This document shows, in pieces, positions 1 through 8,614 of a stretch of 47,872 bases of DNA (positions are counted from its first letter, which is position 1; each line of letters opens with the position of its first letter). Position numbers and translations under genes: made by a program. The notes below the pieces were generated by a model. The model searched no databases, had not been told where the DNA came from, and worked only from the letters and a program-made list of their open reading frames with translations. Origin of the DNA: Sphaerochaetaceae bacterium (GTDB lineage Bacteria; Spirochaetota; Spirochaetia; Sphaerochaetales; Sphaerochaetaceae); contig JAQQAR010000037.1 of assembly GCA_028532765.1 (NCBI GenBank), positions 1 through 47,872 on the forward strand, written 5' to 3'.

Positions 1-813
1 AAGGCTCGTTGGGCCACAGGGGAGGTGATCGATCTCATCCCCCGAAACTATGGGGATACCACCTTCAGTGCTGAGCGATTTCTCACCTTGATGGATCAGA
101 ACAATGTTGAAAAGGCCGTTCTATTACAAGGAGGCTTCCTTGGTTTTGCCAATGACTATCTTTCTCAGGTGGTATCTACATACCCTACTCGCTTCGCTGC
201 TTCGGCAACCTTCGATCCATTCTGCCGCAATGCACAGAAAATTCTGGATAATCTAATCCAGACGTATCGAATCTTCAAATTCGAGATGTCCACAGGGTGT
301 GGCATCATGGGAAGCCATCCCGATTTTCCCCTCGATAATCCAAGTATGATGCAGTTTTATGAGCAGATAGCATCAAAGAAAGGCGTCCTGGTGTTTGACT
401 TGGGAAGTCCTGGAGATGGGAGCAACCAGCCTGGGGCTATCAAAAATATCGCTGATGCATTTCCACATATGCCCATTGTCATCTGCCACCTCATGAGTCC
501 AAGACGTCAACACAGGAGAGAATTGGAAAACGGTTTGGAGACAATGAAACGGGAGAATATTTACTTTGACCTTGCCGCCCTACACCACAAGGTACGTCCT
601 GAAGATTATCCGTTTCCAACCGCACAGGAATTCATCTCGCTCGCGAAAAACTTGGTTGGACCAGACCACCTGATGTGGGGCACCGATGTCCCTTCCACCT
701 TGGTACAATACAGTTACAGGCAGCTACTGGACTACCAGTGGGAGTTGTTTACAGAGGAAGAGCGTAAGATGGTCTTTCACGATACAGCTGAAAGGATCCA
801 TTTCTCCACGTAG
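1..813 (+). CDS. Amidohydrolase family protein (5' end outside window)
   Basis: The reading frame is open to the first base of the window, so the GTG at 25 is probably internal and the true start lies upstream. The product resembles the Amidohydrolase_2 family, metal-dependent TIM-barrel hydrolases or decarboxylases of the cytoplasm. Visible are an internal VICHLMSP strand with a candidate metal-ligand His, and the C-terminal MWGTDVPST segment, which matches the family's late GSD/GTD motif with a catalytic Asp. The N-terminal HxH metal motif would be in the missing part. Substrate cannot be told. It is followed by a 106-base gap to the next gene on the same strand. Confidence 0.75.
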   Translation, partial: KARWATGEVIDLIPRNYGDTTFSAERFLTLMDQNNVEKAVLLQGGFLGFANDYLSQVVSTYPTRFAASATFDPFCRNAQKILDNLIQTYRIFKFEMSTGCGIMGSHPDFPLDNPSMMQFYEQIASKKGVLVFDLGSPGDGSNQPGAIKNIADAFPHMPIVICHLMSPRRQHRRELENGLETMKRENIYFDLAALHHKVRPEDYPFPTAQEFISLAKNLVGPDHLMWGTDVPSTLVQYSYRQLLDYQWELFTEEERKMVFHDTAERIHFST

Positions 814-919
814 CAAAAACGACCATCCTTTCATTTCTTGCTTTCGGCTATCTTTACGAATCCCTAAACCCGCAGGTATACTTATTACCTACTATTTTAC
901 TAGGTATAAGGGGATAACC

Positions 920-1291
920 ATGCATATATTTCAATCATATCTTGAGGAAATTGCTGATGAGAACCACCGCAAGAAGATGGATGCATTGCTTACTTGGGTG
1001 CATGAGACGTTTCCAACACTCGGGATGAGAGTTGCCTGGAACCAACCAATATTCACTGACCATGAGACCTTCATCATCGGTTTCAGCAGGGCAAAAGCAC
1101 ACATCAGTGTTGCACCTGAAAGCAAAACGATCGATAAATTCTCAGATGATCTTTCAAAGGCAAAATTGTCAGCCACCAAAGAACTGTTCAGGATCACTTG
1201 GGAGCAGGAAATTCCCTTCTCCATTCTTGAAAGGATCATCCTCTTCAATATCGAGGACAAGAAGGAGTGTTCAAGTTTTTGGAGGAAGTAG
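920..1291 (+). CDS. DUF1801 / YdhG-like protein
   Basis: A 123-residue protein resembling the DUF1801 fold (YdhG/frataxin-like, sometimes annotated as an iron chaperone). The motif around MRVAWNQPIF and the later FSRAKAHISVAPE segment fit this family. The ATG at 920 is chosen because it is preceded by an AAGGGG ribosome site six bases upstream and gives the normal family length; an open frame continues further upstream but runs into the preceding gene. The last 47 bases overlap, tail to tail, the end of the minus-strand YibE/F gene. The role is not established for this family. Confidence 0.75.
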   Translation: MHIFQSYLEEIADENHRKKMDALLTWVHETFPTLGMRVAWNQPIFTDHETFIIGFSRAKAHISVAPESKTIDKFSDDLSKAKLSATKELFRITWEQEIPFSILERIILFNIEDKKECSSFWRK

Positions 1292-2468
1292 CTCCAGTGA
1301 TTTGCTTTTCTGTACATGATTGTGGAGCTAGTTGCATTGTTATATCCTCTCTCTCATACAGATACCCACAGGTAACGGAAGTAATGGGAGCAACCAAAAC
1401 TAGTGCGATACAGCCCACCATGGTATGGAGAATTTCTGCTGCAACGCTTGGAGAATTGAGAATACTCATAACCGGGGTGCCCTGTGCCATGTACACCATC
1501 ATGATGGTAAGATAGCTCCCAATATACGCGAGCAGGAGGGTTGTTGTTTGGCTCCCTACCACGGATCTCCCGATATTCAATCCGCTCTGTATAAGCGCCG
1601 TGCGAGTAATGGCTGGGTGGTGCCTCTGCACCTCCTCCAGTGCGGAGCTGATATCGATCGCCAAGTCAAGCACTGCCCCTAAACAAGAGAGATAAATTGC
1701 CGCTTGGAAGACTTTGGTAAGGTGCATACTCTCGTACCCTGCAAACAACAAAGACTCCGACCATGGCATCACAGCACCATGCAATTTCAAATACCATGTC
1801 CCCCACATCGAGAACAGTACCGTAAAGATAGAGCAAATAATGGTCCCGATAATTGCTGCATAGGCTTTCTTTGTCAGTCCGGCTACCAGCAGCAAGCAAG
1901 CCACGGCAAGAAAGGAGCCAACCAATAGGGAAACCAGCATGGGCTCATAGCCCTTGAGTGTAAGAGGAATAAGTACTTTCCAAATGAGTAAAAAGGCCAA
2001 GGCAAATGAGATGATCGTCCTAACTCCCGTCTTCCCAGAGAAAACAATAAGTCCCAAGGCGAAGAATGCAATGAGCAACAGTTCCTTTGAGAAACGATAA
2101 TAACTGACCATGTTGGTAAAGAGTATCTCTTGGTTTGTGTCTTGTTCTACCAATACCCAGGCAATATCACCTTCTTCATAGACAGTATCAAATTCGAGTT
2201 TTCCATTGAGAAGGTTTATAGCCTCAGTCTGCTTGCCTGTATGAGGTCCTGAGAGTATCTCTATTGTGCAGATTTGTTCTCCCATACGAACAACCCCGGT
2301 CTGGTACATATTGGAATTATCCAAAGCAATTACCCTTGCCCTACTTCCTATTGCATTTATATATATCTCTCGCTCAAAACCGGTTGGGATCATTATCAGG
2401 AGGAGTACCACACCTAGCAGGACAGCCAACAATGACCACTCTCGATAGCTACGTTCCGCTTTCTTCAT
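1245..2468 (-). CDS. YibE/F family membrane protein
   Basis: A 407-residue polytopic membrane protein of the YibE/F family, function unknown. An N-terminal membrane segment (about residues 11-28) is followed by an extracytoplasmic domain to about residue 125. Six or seven hydrophobic segments then run to about residue 370. The motif VACLLLVAGLTKKAYAAIIG and the ISSALEEVQRHHP loop are typical. The start is ATG with AAGGA eight bases upstream. The gene lies 65 bases after the alkaline phosphatase stop on the same strand, separated by a perfect hairpin, so read-through may be limited. Its 3' end overlaps the DUF1801 gene by 47 bp. Confidence 0.85.
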   Translation of the reverse strand: MKKAERSYREWSLLAVLLGVVLLLIMIPTGFEREIYINAIGSRARVIALDNSNMYQTGVVRMGEQICTIEILSGPHTGKQTEAINLLNGKLEFDTVYEEGDIAWVLVEQDTNQEILFTNMVSYYRFSKELLLIAFFALGLIVFSGKTGVRTIISFALAFLLIWKVLIPLTLKGYEPMLVSLLVGSFLAVACLLLVAGLTKKAYAAIIGTIICSIFTVLFSMWGTWYLKLHGAVMPWSESLLFAGYESMHLTKVFQAAIYLSCLGAVLDLAIDISSALEEVQRHHPAITRTALIQSGLNIGRSVVGSQTTTLLLAYIGSYLTIMMVYMAQGTPVMSILNSPSVAAEILHTMVGCIALVLVAPITSVTCGYLYEREDITMQLAPQSCTEKQITGATSSKNLNTPSCPRY

Positions 2469-2490
2469 ACCACTATTCCTTTTCAGACAG

Positions 2491-2515
2491 CTTCCCCCTC
2501 ATGGAGAGGGGGAAG
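2491..2515 (-). terminator. Hairpin after phoA
   Basis: A perfect 10-bp stem (2491-2500 with 2506-2515, arm CTTCCCCCTC) closes a 5-base loop between the phosphatase stop and the YibE/F start. There is no clear T-tract on either strand, so it may be a partial terminator or a processing/stability element rather than a strong stop. Confidence 0.5.
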
Positions 2516-2533
2516 GTTTGATCTGATTGTCTG

Positions 2534-4024
2534 TTATACAACTTCTACAAGTGATTTCAACTTGGCGAATATATCAGTGTTATCATAGGAGCCAGCAAAC
2601 ATCTCTGAGCCAACCCCGTAGGCGAATACTCCTACAGGGGTTCCTGTATGGGAGTAACTCGTCCAACCTATACCTGCCTTGTTGTTCAGGATATGAGTCA
2701 GGGTGATGGAGAATGGATTGTAGCTTCCATAGAGTTGATAACTCAATTGGTCATTCGCACGACTGCCCTTTGGCAGCATTGCCTGGCGGAATGCCTCCTC
2801 CAGTCTTGAGTATTCAAGACTGGTCAATGTCAGCACCTCCGAGGAAGCTTTTCTTTCGGGAGGGACCAAGCCGAAATACTCTTCCACCAATACCAGTACT
2901 TCCTGAAAACTCAGATCTGGATTATTTGCAATGGCCTCCTGCATAATTCCATCGAATGCTACGTAGGAGACACTCTGGTTCTCAAGGATGTTGAATGCTG
3001 TATTGTACCCAGTAGATGCAAATCCGATGGTCATACCACCGGTTTCATGGTCTCCGGTTACTACGATCAACGTCTCATCAGGATGAGCTTCAGCAAATGT
3101 GACTGCTTCCTGAATTGCCTCATCGAAGGCAAGCAAGTCCCTGATTTCCGAGGCAGCATCATTGGCATGACAGGCCCAGTCTATCTTCCCAGACTCTACC
3201 ATCATGAAGAAGCCGTTCTCATTATCAAGCACCTCAATTCCCTTCTTGACGAACTGAGCCAGCGTGACATCATCTGCATCCATATCGATTGCGTAGGGCA
3301 TCGCCCCACCATCCTGTAGTCGTGGGCTTTGAGCATAGACCTTTCCGCTCTTGCTTGAGAGTGAGAGTATTTCGCTCTTGTCATCTGTGACCAGATACCC
3401 TTCATCTTCCAACAAGGTATAGATACTCTTCTTTCCCCCATCTTCTGCCTTGTTGATCGAACCACCTGCAAAGTAGTCAAAACCACTATTTGCCATCTGT
3501 ATACCGATGTCATAGTAGTTATTCCTGGAAGGTACATGGGCGTAGTAGGCTGCAGGAGTAGCATGGTTGATGGTTACCGTTGAGACGATTCCCACTTTCC
3601 AGTCCTTCTGCTCCTTGAGCCGTTCAGCAATGTTCTTTCCCACATACTGTTTGTCTATTCCCAATCCGAGAACACCACTGTGGGTTTTATACCCTGAGGA
3701 CAAGCTGGTTGCTGTGGAAGCTGAATCAGGGCAGAAGGAGGTTGCATCATAGGTTGTCTGTAACCCAGAGACCGGGAACTCTGTGAATGTGAGTTTCTCC
3801 AAGGAGACAGAACCCTTGGTGTTGTTTCCTTTCAATACCTGGGCAGCATTGATCTGTACGTGACTCATACCGTCACCGATGAACATAAAAATATACTTGG
3901 GAGCTTTTGCAGTCTGTTGCTCTGTGACTTCCCAAGTAGGTGTACTCTCTCCTGCAGGCTGTGCTGCAAGACCCAAAGTTACTGCTGCCAACAGCAATAA
4001 TACCAGAATCAGTCTTTTCTTCAT
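2534..4024 (-). CDS. phoA: Secreted alkaline phosphatase
   Basis: A 496-residue alkaline phosphatase that releases phosphate from monoesters outside the cytoplasmic membrane. A signal peptide spans about residues 1-21 (MKKRL then a Leu-rich core ending GLAA). The metal motif FIGDGMSH follows. The nucleophile is Ser101 in CPDSASTAT (E. coli PhoA has Ser102), and the late metal motif is VTGDHETGG with Asp325/His326. An in-frame ATG lies 12 bases upstream, but a GGGGGAAG ribosome site sits between the two ATGs, so 4024 is the better start. It may be co-transcribed with the YibE/F gene downstream. No Pho box was recognised. Confidence 0.92.
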   Translation of the reverse strand: MKKRLILVLLLLAAVTLGLAAQPAGESTPTWEVTEQQTAKAPKYIFMFIGDGMSHVQINAAQVLKGNNTKGSVSLEKLTFTEFPVSGLQTTYDATSFCPDSASTATSLSSGYKTHSGVLGLGIDKQYVGKNIAERLKEQKDWKVGIVSTVTINHATPAAYYAHVPSRNNYYDIGIQMANSGFDYFAGGSINKAEDGGKKSIYTLLEDEGYLVTDDKSEILSLSSKSGKVYAQSPRLQDGGAMPYAIDMDADDVTLAQFVKKGIEVLDNENGFFMMVESGKIDWACHANDAASEIRDLLAFDEAIQEAVTFAEAHPDETLIVVTGDHETGGMTIGFASTGYNTAFNILENQSVSYVAFDGIMQEAIANNPDLSFQEVLVLVEEYFGLVPPERKASSEVLTLTSLEYSRLEEAFRQAMLPKGSRANDQLSYQLYGSYNPFSITLTHILNNKAGIGWTSYSHTGTPVGVFAYGVGSEMFAGSYDNTDIFAKLKSLVEVV

Positions 4025-4178
4025 GACTTCCCCCATAAGGAATATTGAGATGGCTCAACTATGGGGAATGCTTGTAAGCAAACAATGTAGAAACCATGAG
4101 AAAGACTTAAGAAAAGTGTTATAACAAAGACAAAGGAGGAAATATGTTCAACAAGGATGGCCTAAGGAATAAATACAC

Positions 4179-4523
4179 TCACTTCCCAATTAACAGCATC
4201 AACAAATCCTTGACACCATCGACCACTGAAGCATCGGCAGTCTCCTTAAAAGAAGCATTTCTTGCTTTCCAATCGAGGCTTCGTATCTGGTCAGCAAGGA
4301 CAACACCTGAGGTGAAGCCGTCACTGCTGGATAGAGAAATCTCGAATGGATACCCTTTTTGCTTACTTGTGATCGGACAAATTAACGCTAACCCTATCCT
4401 GTTGTATTTCTTGGGGCTTATCACCAATCCAGGTCTTCTTCCCTCTTGCTCATGACCGGGCGGAGGAGTGAAGTCCAACCACACAATATCGCCCTCCTCA
4501 GGGATATATGCATCAATTACCAT
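4179..4523 (-). CDS. mazF: MazF/PemK-type mRNA interferase toxin
   Basis: A 114-residue MazF-family endoribonuclease toxin. The N-terminal GDIVWLDFTPPPGHEQEGRR segment carries the conserved residues of the PemK/MazF barrel, followed by RPGLVISP and CPITSKQKGYPFEI, all family landmarks. The length is standard. The ATG overlaps the antitoxin stop by 7 bp, with a GGGGGGAAG ribosome site just upstream, so translation is probably coupled. Target sequence cannot be predicted from this alone. Confidence 0.93.
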   Translation of the reverse strand: MVIDAYIPEEGDIVWLDFTPPPGHEQEGRRPGLVISPKKYNRIGLALICPITSKQKGYPFEISLSSSDGFTSGVVLADQIRSLDWKARNASFKETADASVVDGVKDLLMLLIGK

Positions 4524-4762
4524 GCTTCCCCCCCTACCTCGTCTCCAAAAAGTTCAGGACCATGCATATTTTCTGGACTTATTCTTTCCAAGAGGAGATC
4601 TAATGTTTCTTCACGTGTTGGTCTTCTGGGATACATCATTATTCCGTCCCCAACCCTCTCGAGTTCCACCTCAGTGCCATTATCCAGATGCAATTCCTGC
4701 AACAAGGGTTTCGGAAGGCGAATACCTGAACTGTTTCCCCATTTCTGGATGGTTGTCTTCAT
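4517..4762 (-). CDS. mazE: MazE-type antitoxin
   Basis: An 81-residue antitoxin with the AbrB/MazE swapped-hairpin DNA-binding domain (KTTIQKWGNSSGIRLPK at the N-terminus) and an acidic C-terminal tail that would wrap around MazF. ATG at 4762 is chosen because GGAGAAG lies just upstream and it gives the typical MazE start. The frame is open further upstream: ATG 4774 and a TTG at 4807 behind AGGAGG are alternatives that would add 4 or 15 residues. It is the first gene of the pair and should repress the promoter described at 4827-4855. Confidence 0.9.
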   Translation of the reverse strand: MKTTIQKWGNSSGIRLPKPLLQELHLDNGTEVELERVGDGIMMYPRRPTREETLDLLLERISPENMHGPELFGDEVGGEAW

Positions 4763-4826
4763 ATACTTCTCCATGTAAAAAATGTCCCATTGATATTGCT
4801 GATTCAATGCCAAGTCCTCCTGTACA

Positions 4827-4855
4827 AGTATATACTCATGTATATACATCGTCAA
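4827..4855 (-). promoter_or_regulatory. mazEF promoter with two operator palindromes
   Basis: On the minus strand a TTGACG -35 (4850-4855) and a TATACT -10 (4827-4832) are separated by exactly 17 bases. Two copies of the self-complementary octamer GTATATAC (4828-4835 and 4840-4847), four bases apart, fill the space between them. This arrangement fits autorepression by the MazEF complex. Binding itself is inference. Confidence 0.65.
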
Positions 4856-4973
4856 TGTAAGTGGAACAGACAGAAATAGTTCAGCAATACGGACTCAATA
4901 TATACACCAATGCTCTCTAAGATTGGTTGCATGGCATTTCACTTCAGTGGAGGTATCAAGAAAGGCTAAGCGT

Positions 4974-5435
4974 TTACAGGATTTTCTTTAGCTCCTGCTG
5001 TACACGAGGAAGGAGATGAGGATTGAGGTCAACCAACCTTTTAAGTTGCCAGGAAAGCTCCTTCTCTGCATCCCTATTGAGCAGAACAAGCATCTTCCTT
5101 CCATACCATACCGGACCAAGTGCATGGTCTGCCATATGGGCGGTAGCGACTGCCTGGCCGACTGCCCGGCAGTAGAACTGAGAAGGCTTGTCTTCTACAG
5201 TACGAGCAAAAGCATGTACTGCTCTGCTGGCATTCATCGCCTCCCCAGTCATTGCTTTCCCCTCACTCCACCTATAGCCTATTTCAAATGCTGAGATGAT
5301 TACTTCTTCCTGTGGTAATACATGGTACTCCCCAAGATGCTCCGTGCAGAGAAGTGCCCACTTCATGAGGGAGCGATGGTCAGATAGGGAAAGCAAGCCA
5401 CCCCGATGCTCTGCTACAAATAACCTATTTCTCAA
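4974..5435 (-). CDS. Imm-5-like putative immunity protein
   Basis: A 153-residue alpha-helical protein resembling the Imm-5-like group of putative immunity proteins. The conserved run AVGQAVATAHMADHALGPVW is the strongest family mark. The chosen start is TTG at 5435, placed seven bases after a perfect GGAGGT ribosome site; it overlaps the upstream gene by 11 bp. An ATG at 5480 in the same frame would give a 56-bp overlap and has no comparable ribosome site. No toxin gene is adjacent, so a role in toxin immunity is unproven. Confidence 0.65.
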   Translation of the reverse strand: MRNRLFVAEHRGGLLSLSDHRSLMKWALLCTEHLGEYHVLPQEEVIISAFEIGYRWSEGKAMTGEAMNASRAVHAFARTVEDKPSQFYCRAVGQAVATAHMADHALGPVWYGRKMLVLLNRDAEKELSWQLKRLVDLNPHLLPRVQQELKKIL

Positions 5436-5811
5436 TTGGTTTACCTCCACTGAATGTAATATCGAGCACTGACAGAACACTGTTTGTTAAGGACGTCTCC
5501 TCCCATATCTCCAAGTGGTGCATATACCAGTCTTCTTGAATCTTGGTTACCTCTTTCCAGGGCACTGTCTCATCATGATAAGAAAGAGGAATGCTGAGAA
5601 CCAAGGGCGCCATTGATTTGCCTTTGAGATAGCGACCAGGAATCCAGAAATAGGCGAAGGCCGATTGTCCAATGAGAGAAATCTGGCTCTTACTGGTCTT
5701 CAGCTGTATAGGCCCCAAGGGGAAAATCTTTTTCATAATCTCAGTAAAGAGAGTTTTTGCTTGGGGATATCCGCCAAAGAAATCATCTGCTTCCATGGTC
5801 CCAGCATACAC
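5425..5811 (-). CDS. DUF5655-like small protein
   Basis: A 128-residue protein resembling DUF5655-type domains: an FFGGYPQAKTLFTEIMKKI helix, an IQLKTSKSQISL strand, then FAYFWIPGRYLKG and a C-terminal WYMHHLEIWEET stretch. Function is unknown. The start is GTG at 5811 or ATG at 5796; neither has a strong ribosome site. Its end overlaps the Imm-5-like gene by 11 bp, so the two are very likely co-translated. It diverges from the DUF523 gene with only 45 bases between the starts. Confidence 0.6.
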   Translation of the reverse strand: MYAGTMEADDFFGGYPQAKTLFTEIMKKIFPLGPIQLKTSKSQISLIGQSAFAYFWIPGRYLKGKSMAPLVLSIPLSYHDETVPWKEVTKIQEDWYMHHLEIWEETSLTNSVLSVLDITFSGGKPIEK

Positions 5812-5856
5812 CTTCGACCTGCACCTGTCGATTTTTGTTTCCCATCCTTGGAGCCG

Positions 5857-6867
5857 ATGCTACAATTCCATCAAGAGAGTCCAACAATTGAACACACCCC
5901 GATAATCCTGACTGAGAAAATTCCCATCGGAATAAGCTTGTGTGCGATGGGAGGTCCTGTACGCTACAACGGCAAGGGGATCGATGTACTCACTCCCCTT
6001 GGGAGAGAAAAGAACGACTTCGTATTCACTCCCGTTTGTCCTGAGTGCCAGGCAGGCCTTGGTATTACCCGTGACCCTGTGCACCTCTCTGGGGGAACAG
6101 GGGAGCAGGTCTGGAAAGGAGAAGCTGAGGTAAAGAATCGCTCTGGGAAGCTGGTGACTGCTGAGATGAAGCAAGGCTCCTTGGAATGTCTTGAGGTCTT
6201 GAGACGTAGTGGAGCCACTGCATACATCTACATGGATGGAAGCCCTTCTTGTGGAGTCTATCGCACTACCCTGAAGAATACCCGGCGCGGTAATCCCCCA
6301 GGGGTATTTGGCTCTCTCTTGCTGGATGAAGGTTTCTTCCTTATCCCTTCCAGTGACCTCCAAAGCCCACTCAAGTGGTGGGACTGGAGAAGAAGACTTC
6401 TCGCCTTCCACTGGTTCAGTACCTATGAACTCTCATCAATGCAAGAACTCTATGAGGTTTGGTACCGTCTTAAGTTCCTTTGCCAGGAACTGGATAACAC
6501 ATGGGCAAGAGAGATGGGAAGAACGCTCGCAGGGTTAAAAAAGACTGACTTTGCTGCATTTGAACCACAGTTCAGAAAGGAAGTTCTCGACCTCTTGAGA
6601 AAACCTTCAACGACGGCAAAGATGACCAACAGCCTCTGGAAGCATTACTCTCACTACAGAAAGAGTCGAGGGAAAACGGTCCAGGAGATAAACAGCCCAA
6701 CCTTTAGGAGAAACGTCACTACCATCGCCAAGGAGCTGGTGAAGATGGAACGCACTGCTGTGGAGGACTCCTTCCTCTTTGGTGCCAGTCCGGTAATCTA
6801 CCGGGATATGCACCGGCTGAAGGCTTTGGAAGAGAAACGAGCTAGTGAGGAAGAAACACAAGAGTAA
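5857..6867 (+). CDS. DUF523-DUF1722 (YbgA-like) protein
   Basis: A 336-residue two-domain protein. The N-terminal DUF523 part has Cys29 in ISLCAMGGPVRYNG, Cys61 and Cys64 in PVCPECQAGLG, and a later GSPSCG, a cysteine pattern that suggests metal or Fe-S binding. The C-terminal DUF1722/YbgA part (about 195-336) carries the expected LWKHYSHYRK-type region. ATG 5857 follows GGAG by a normal distance; the open frame further upstream overlaps the divergent gene and is not homologous. Some members of this family have been linked to 2-thiouracil desulfidation, but the substrate here is unknown. It converges on catalase. Confidence 0.85.
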   Translation: MLQFHQESPTIEHTPIILTEKIPIGISLCAMGGPVRYNGKGIDVLTPLGREKNDFVFTPVCPECQAGLGITRDPVHLSGGTGEQVWKGEAEVKNRSGKLVTAEMKQGSLECLEVLRRSGATAYIYMDGSPSCGVYRTTLKNTRRGNPPGVFGSLLLDEGFFLIPSSDLQSPLKWWDWRRRLLAFHWFSTYELSSMQELYEVWYRLKFLCQELDNTWAREMGRTLAGLKKTDFAAFEPQFRKEVLDLLRKPSTTAKMTNSLWKHYSHYRKSRGKTVQEINSPTFRRNVTTIAKELVKMERTAVEDSFLFGASPVIYRDMHRLKALEEKRASEEETQE

Positions 6868-6871
6868 AGAT

Positions 6872-6896
6872 CGGGGCTGGAATCTCTCCAGCCCCG
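6872..6896. terminator. Bidirectional hairpin between DUF523 gene and katA
   Basis: A perfect 10-bp GC-rich stem (6872-6881 with 6887-6896; arm CGGGGCTGGA) with a 5-base loop fills the 36-base space between the two convergent stops. T-tracts are weak on both sides, but the position fits a shared terminator. Confidence 0.7.
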
Positions 6897-6903
6897 TCTA
6901 CCA

Positions 6904-8412
6904 TTAAGCTCTTGCCCCGTAGGGATCATCCATATCAATTTCCTTGATGGAGATACCCAAGGCCTTGGCAACACCCTCCCCATAGGCAGGGTCTGCAAGA
7001 TAACAGTGCCTGATATGCCGCTTTTTGACCAGGATGGTGGTCCCTTGCATGTTTCTTGCGGTATTCTCAAACAACCGTTGCTTTTCATCATCCTTCATGA
7101 TGGAGAACAACTTTCCAACCTGCTCATAATAGTTATCATCATCTTCCCTGAAGTCATAATGATCGACAGGACCATCTCCGTCGTAAGGAGGTTCTGTGAG
7201 CTTGTTCTGGTCCTTCCACATACCATATGAGTTGGGGTTGTAGTGAACACTGCCACCAAAGTTGCCATCACTACGCATGAATCCATCACGGTGGAAGTGG
7301 TTGGTTTCAACCTTGCTCCTGTTTACCGGAATTTGATAGTAATTCACCCCAAGGCGATACCGTTGTGCGTCCCCGTAGCTGAACAGTCTGCCCTGCAGCA
7401 TTCTATCTGGGGAGTATCCAATACCGGGGACCTTGTTTGCTGGGTTGAATGCAGCCTGCTCAACATCCTGGAAGTAGTTGTCCGGGTTGCGATTCAGCTC
7501 AACCACTCCAACCTCATGCAGTGGATACTCATCATGGAACCAGACCTTGGTAAGATCAAAGGGATTATCTGGATGCTTCCTTGCCTGTTCCTCAGTCATG
7601 ATCTGTACATACATCTTCCATTTGGGGAAGTCTCCCTTCTCGATTGACTCAAACAAGTCTTTCTGGTGACTCTCTCGGTCGTTTGCTACAATTTCTGCTG
7701 CTTCTTGGTCGGTGAGGTTCTCAATTCCTTGCTGAGTCTTCAATGTGAACTTGACCCACACTCTCTCATTCTCTGCATTGATAAATGAGTAGGTATGGGA
7801 ACCATAACCGTTCATATGGCGGTAGCTCTTCGGGATTCCCCTGTCTCCCATCGTAATCGTTACCTGATGAAGAGCCTCCGGAAGTGAAGCCCAGAAATCC
7901 CAGTTGTTCTGTGCTGAACGCATATTGGTTCTTGGGTCACGCTTTACCGCATGATTGAGATCGGGGAACAACATGGGGTCACGGAAGAAGAACACCGGTG
8001 TGTTATTGCCTACCAAATCCCAGTTTCCCTCATCAGTGTAGAACTTCATGGCAAATCCACGGATATCACGTTCTGCATCTGCAGCGCCTCGTTCTCCTGC
8101 AACAGTGGAGAAGCGAATGAACATTTCGGTTTTCTTCCCTACCTCTGAGAAAATGCTTGCCTTGGTCCATTTGGTAATGTCCTTGGTGACCGTGAACGTA
8201 CCAAAAGCACCACTTCCTTTTGCATGCATTCGGCGCTCTGGGATAACTTCCCTGTCAAAATGGGCCATTTTCTCCAGATACCAAGTATCTTGCAATGTAA
8301 CCGGGCCACGTTTTCCTGCAGTCTGAATGTTTTCATTCTGAGCTATCGGCCTTCCATTGATCGAAGTCAAAGGTTTTTTGGGAGTATTATCCCTTCCATC
8401 TCGGTCTGCCAT
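6904..8412 (-). CDS. katA: Monofunctional haem catalase
   Basis: A 502-residue small-subunit haem catalase that converts hydrogen peroxide to water and oxygen in the cytoplasm. The distal His63 lies in [14 protein letters not shown], the distal Asn in [11 protein letters not shown], and the proximal haem-ligand Tyr in [14 protein letters not shown]. The C-terminal helical domain is complete. ATG 8412 is preceded by AAGGAG. A close-to-consensus promoter is present upstream (8446-8474). No PerR or OxyR site was convincing. Catalase implies regular exposure to peroxide or air. Confidence 0.96.
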   Translation of the reverse strand: MADRDGRDNTPKKPLTSINGRPIAQNENIQTAGKRGPVTLQDTWYLEKMAHFDREVIPERRMHAKGSGAFGTFTVTKDITKWTKASIFSEVGKKTEMFIRFSTVAGERGAADAERDIRGFAMKFYTDEGNWDLVGNNTPVFFFRDPMLFPDLNHAVKRDPRTNMRSAQNNWDFWASLPEALHQVTITMGDRGIPKSYRHMNGYGSHTYSFINAENERVWVKFTLKTQQGIENLTDQEAAEIVANDRESHQKDLFESIEKGDFPKWKMYVQIMTEEQARKHPDNPFDLTKVWFHDEYPLHEVGVVELNRNPDNYFQDVEQAAFNPANKVPGIGYSPDRMLQGRLFSYGDAQRYRLGVNYYQIPVNRSKVETNHFHRDGFMRSDGNFGGSVHYNPNSYGMWKDQNKLTEPPYDGDGPVDHYDFREDDDNYYEQVGKLFSIMKDDEKQRLFENTARNMQGTTILVKKRHIRHCYLADPAYGEGVAKALGISIKEIDMDDPYGARA

Positions 8413-8445
8413 TGTTGGGCTCCTTAAAAAAGTCTACTCACCACT

Positions 8446-8474
8446 AGTATAAGGGCTGGGCAATTCACATGCAA
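8446..8474 (-). promoter_or_regulatory. Candidate katA promoter
   Basis: On the minus strand, TTGCAT (8469-8474) and TATACT (8446-8451) are spaced by exactly 17 bases. Transcription would start near 8438 and leave a leader of about 25 bases carrying the AAGGAG ribosome site. Confidence 0.6.
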
Positions 8475-8614
8475 GAAAGAAAATATATGCTCGATTTGTC
8501 CTATAATTGCGCAGTTCAGTAGCATGAATACCATAAAAAACAAATGCAATAAGCGATAATTCTCTACATTTATTTATCTCTTCATGTGGTACAATCATGG
8601 TAAGGAGCAATGCA

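Noticed and set aside
4144-4455. A 103-codon plus-strand frame with a perfect AAGGAGG ribosome site
   Set aside because: It is antisense to mazF over nearly its full length. The ribosome site is notable but the peptide shows no family features, so chance is more likely.
5860-6411. A 183-codon minus-strand frame
   Set aside because: Shadow of the DUF523 domain, whose Cys motifs are conserved on the plus strand.
8590-8595. TACAAT as a -10 for the ADP-ribosylglycohydrolase gene
   Set aside because: No -35 at suitable distance, and the start would fall on the ribosome site.
8413-8596. PerR-like box upstream of catalase
   Set aside because: ATAATT fragments occur but no full 7-1-7 inverted repeat matches the consensus.
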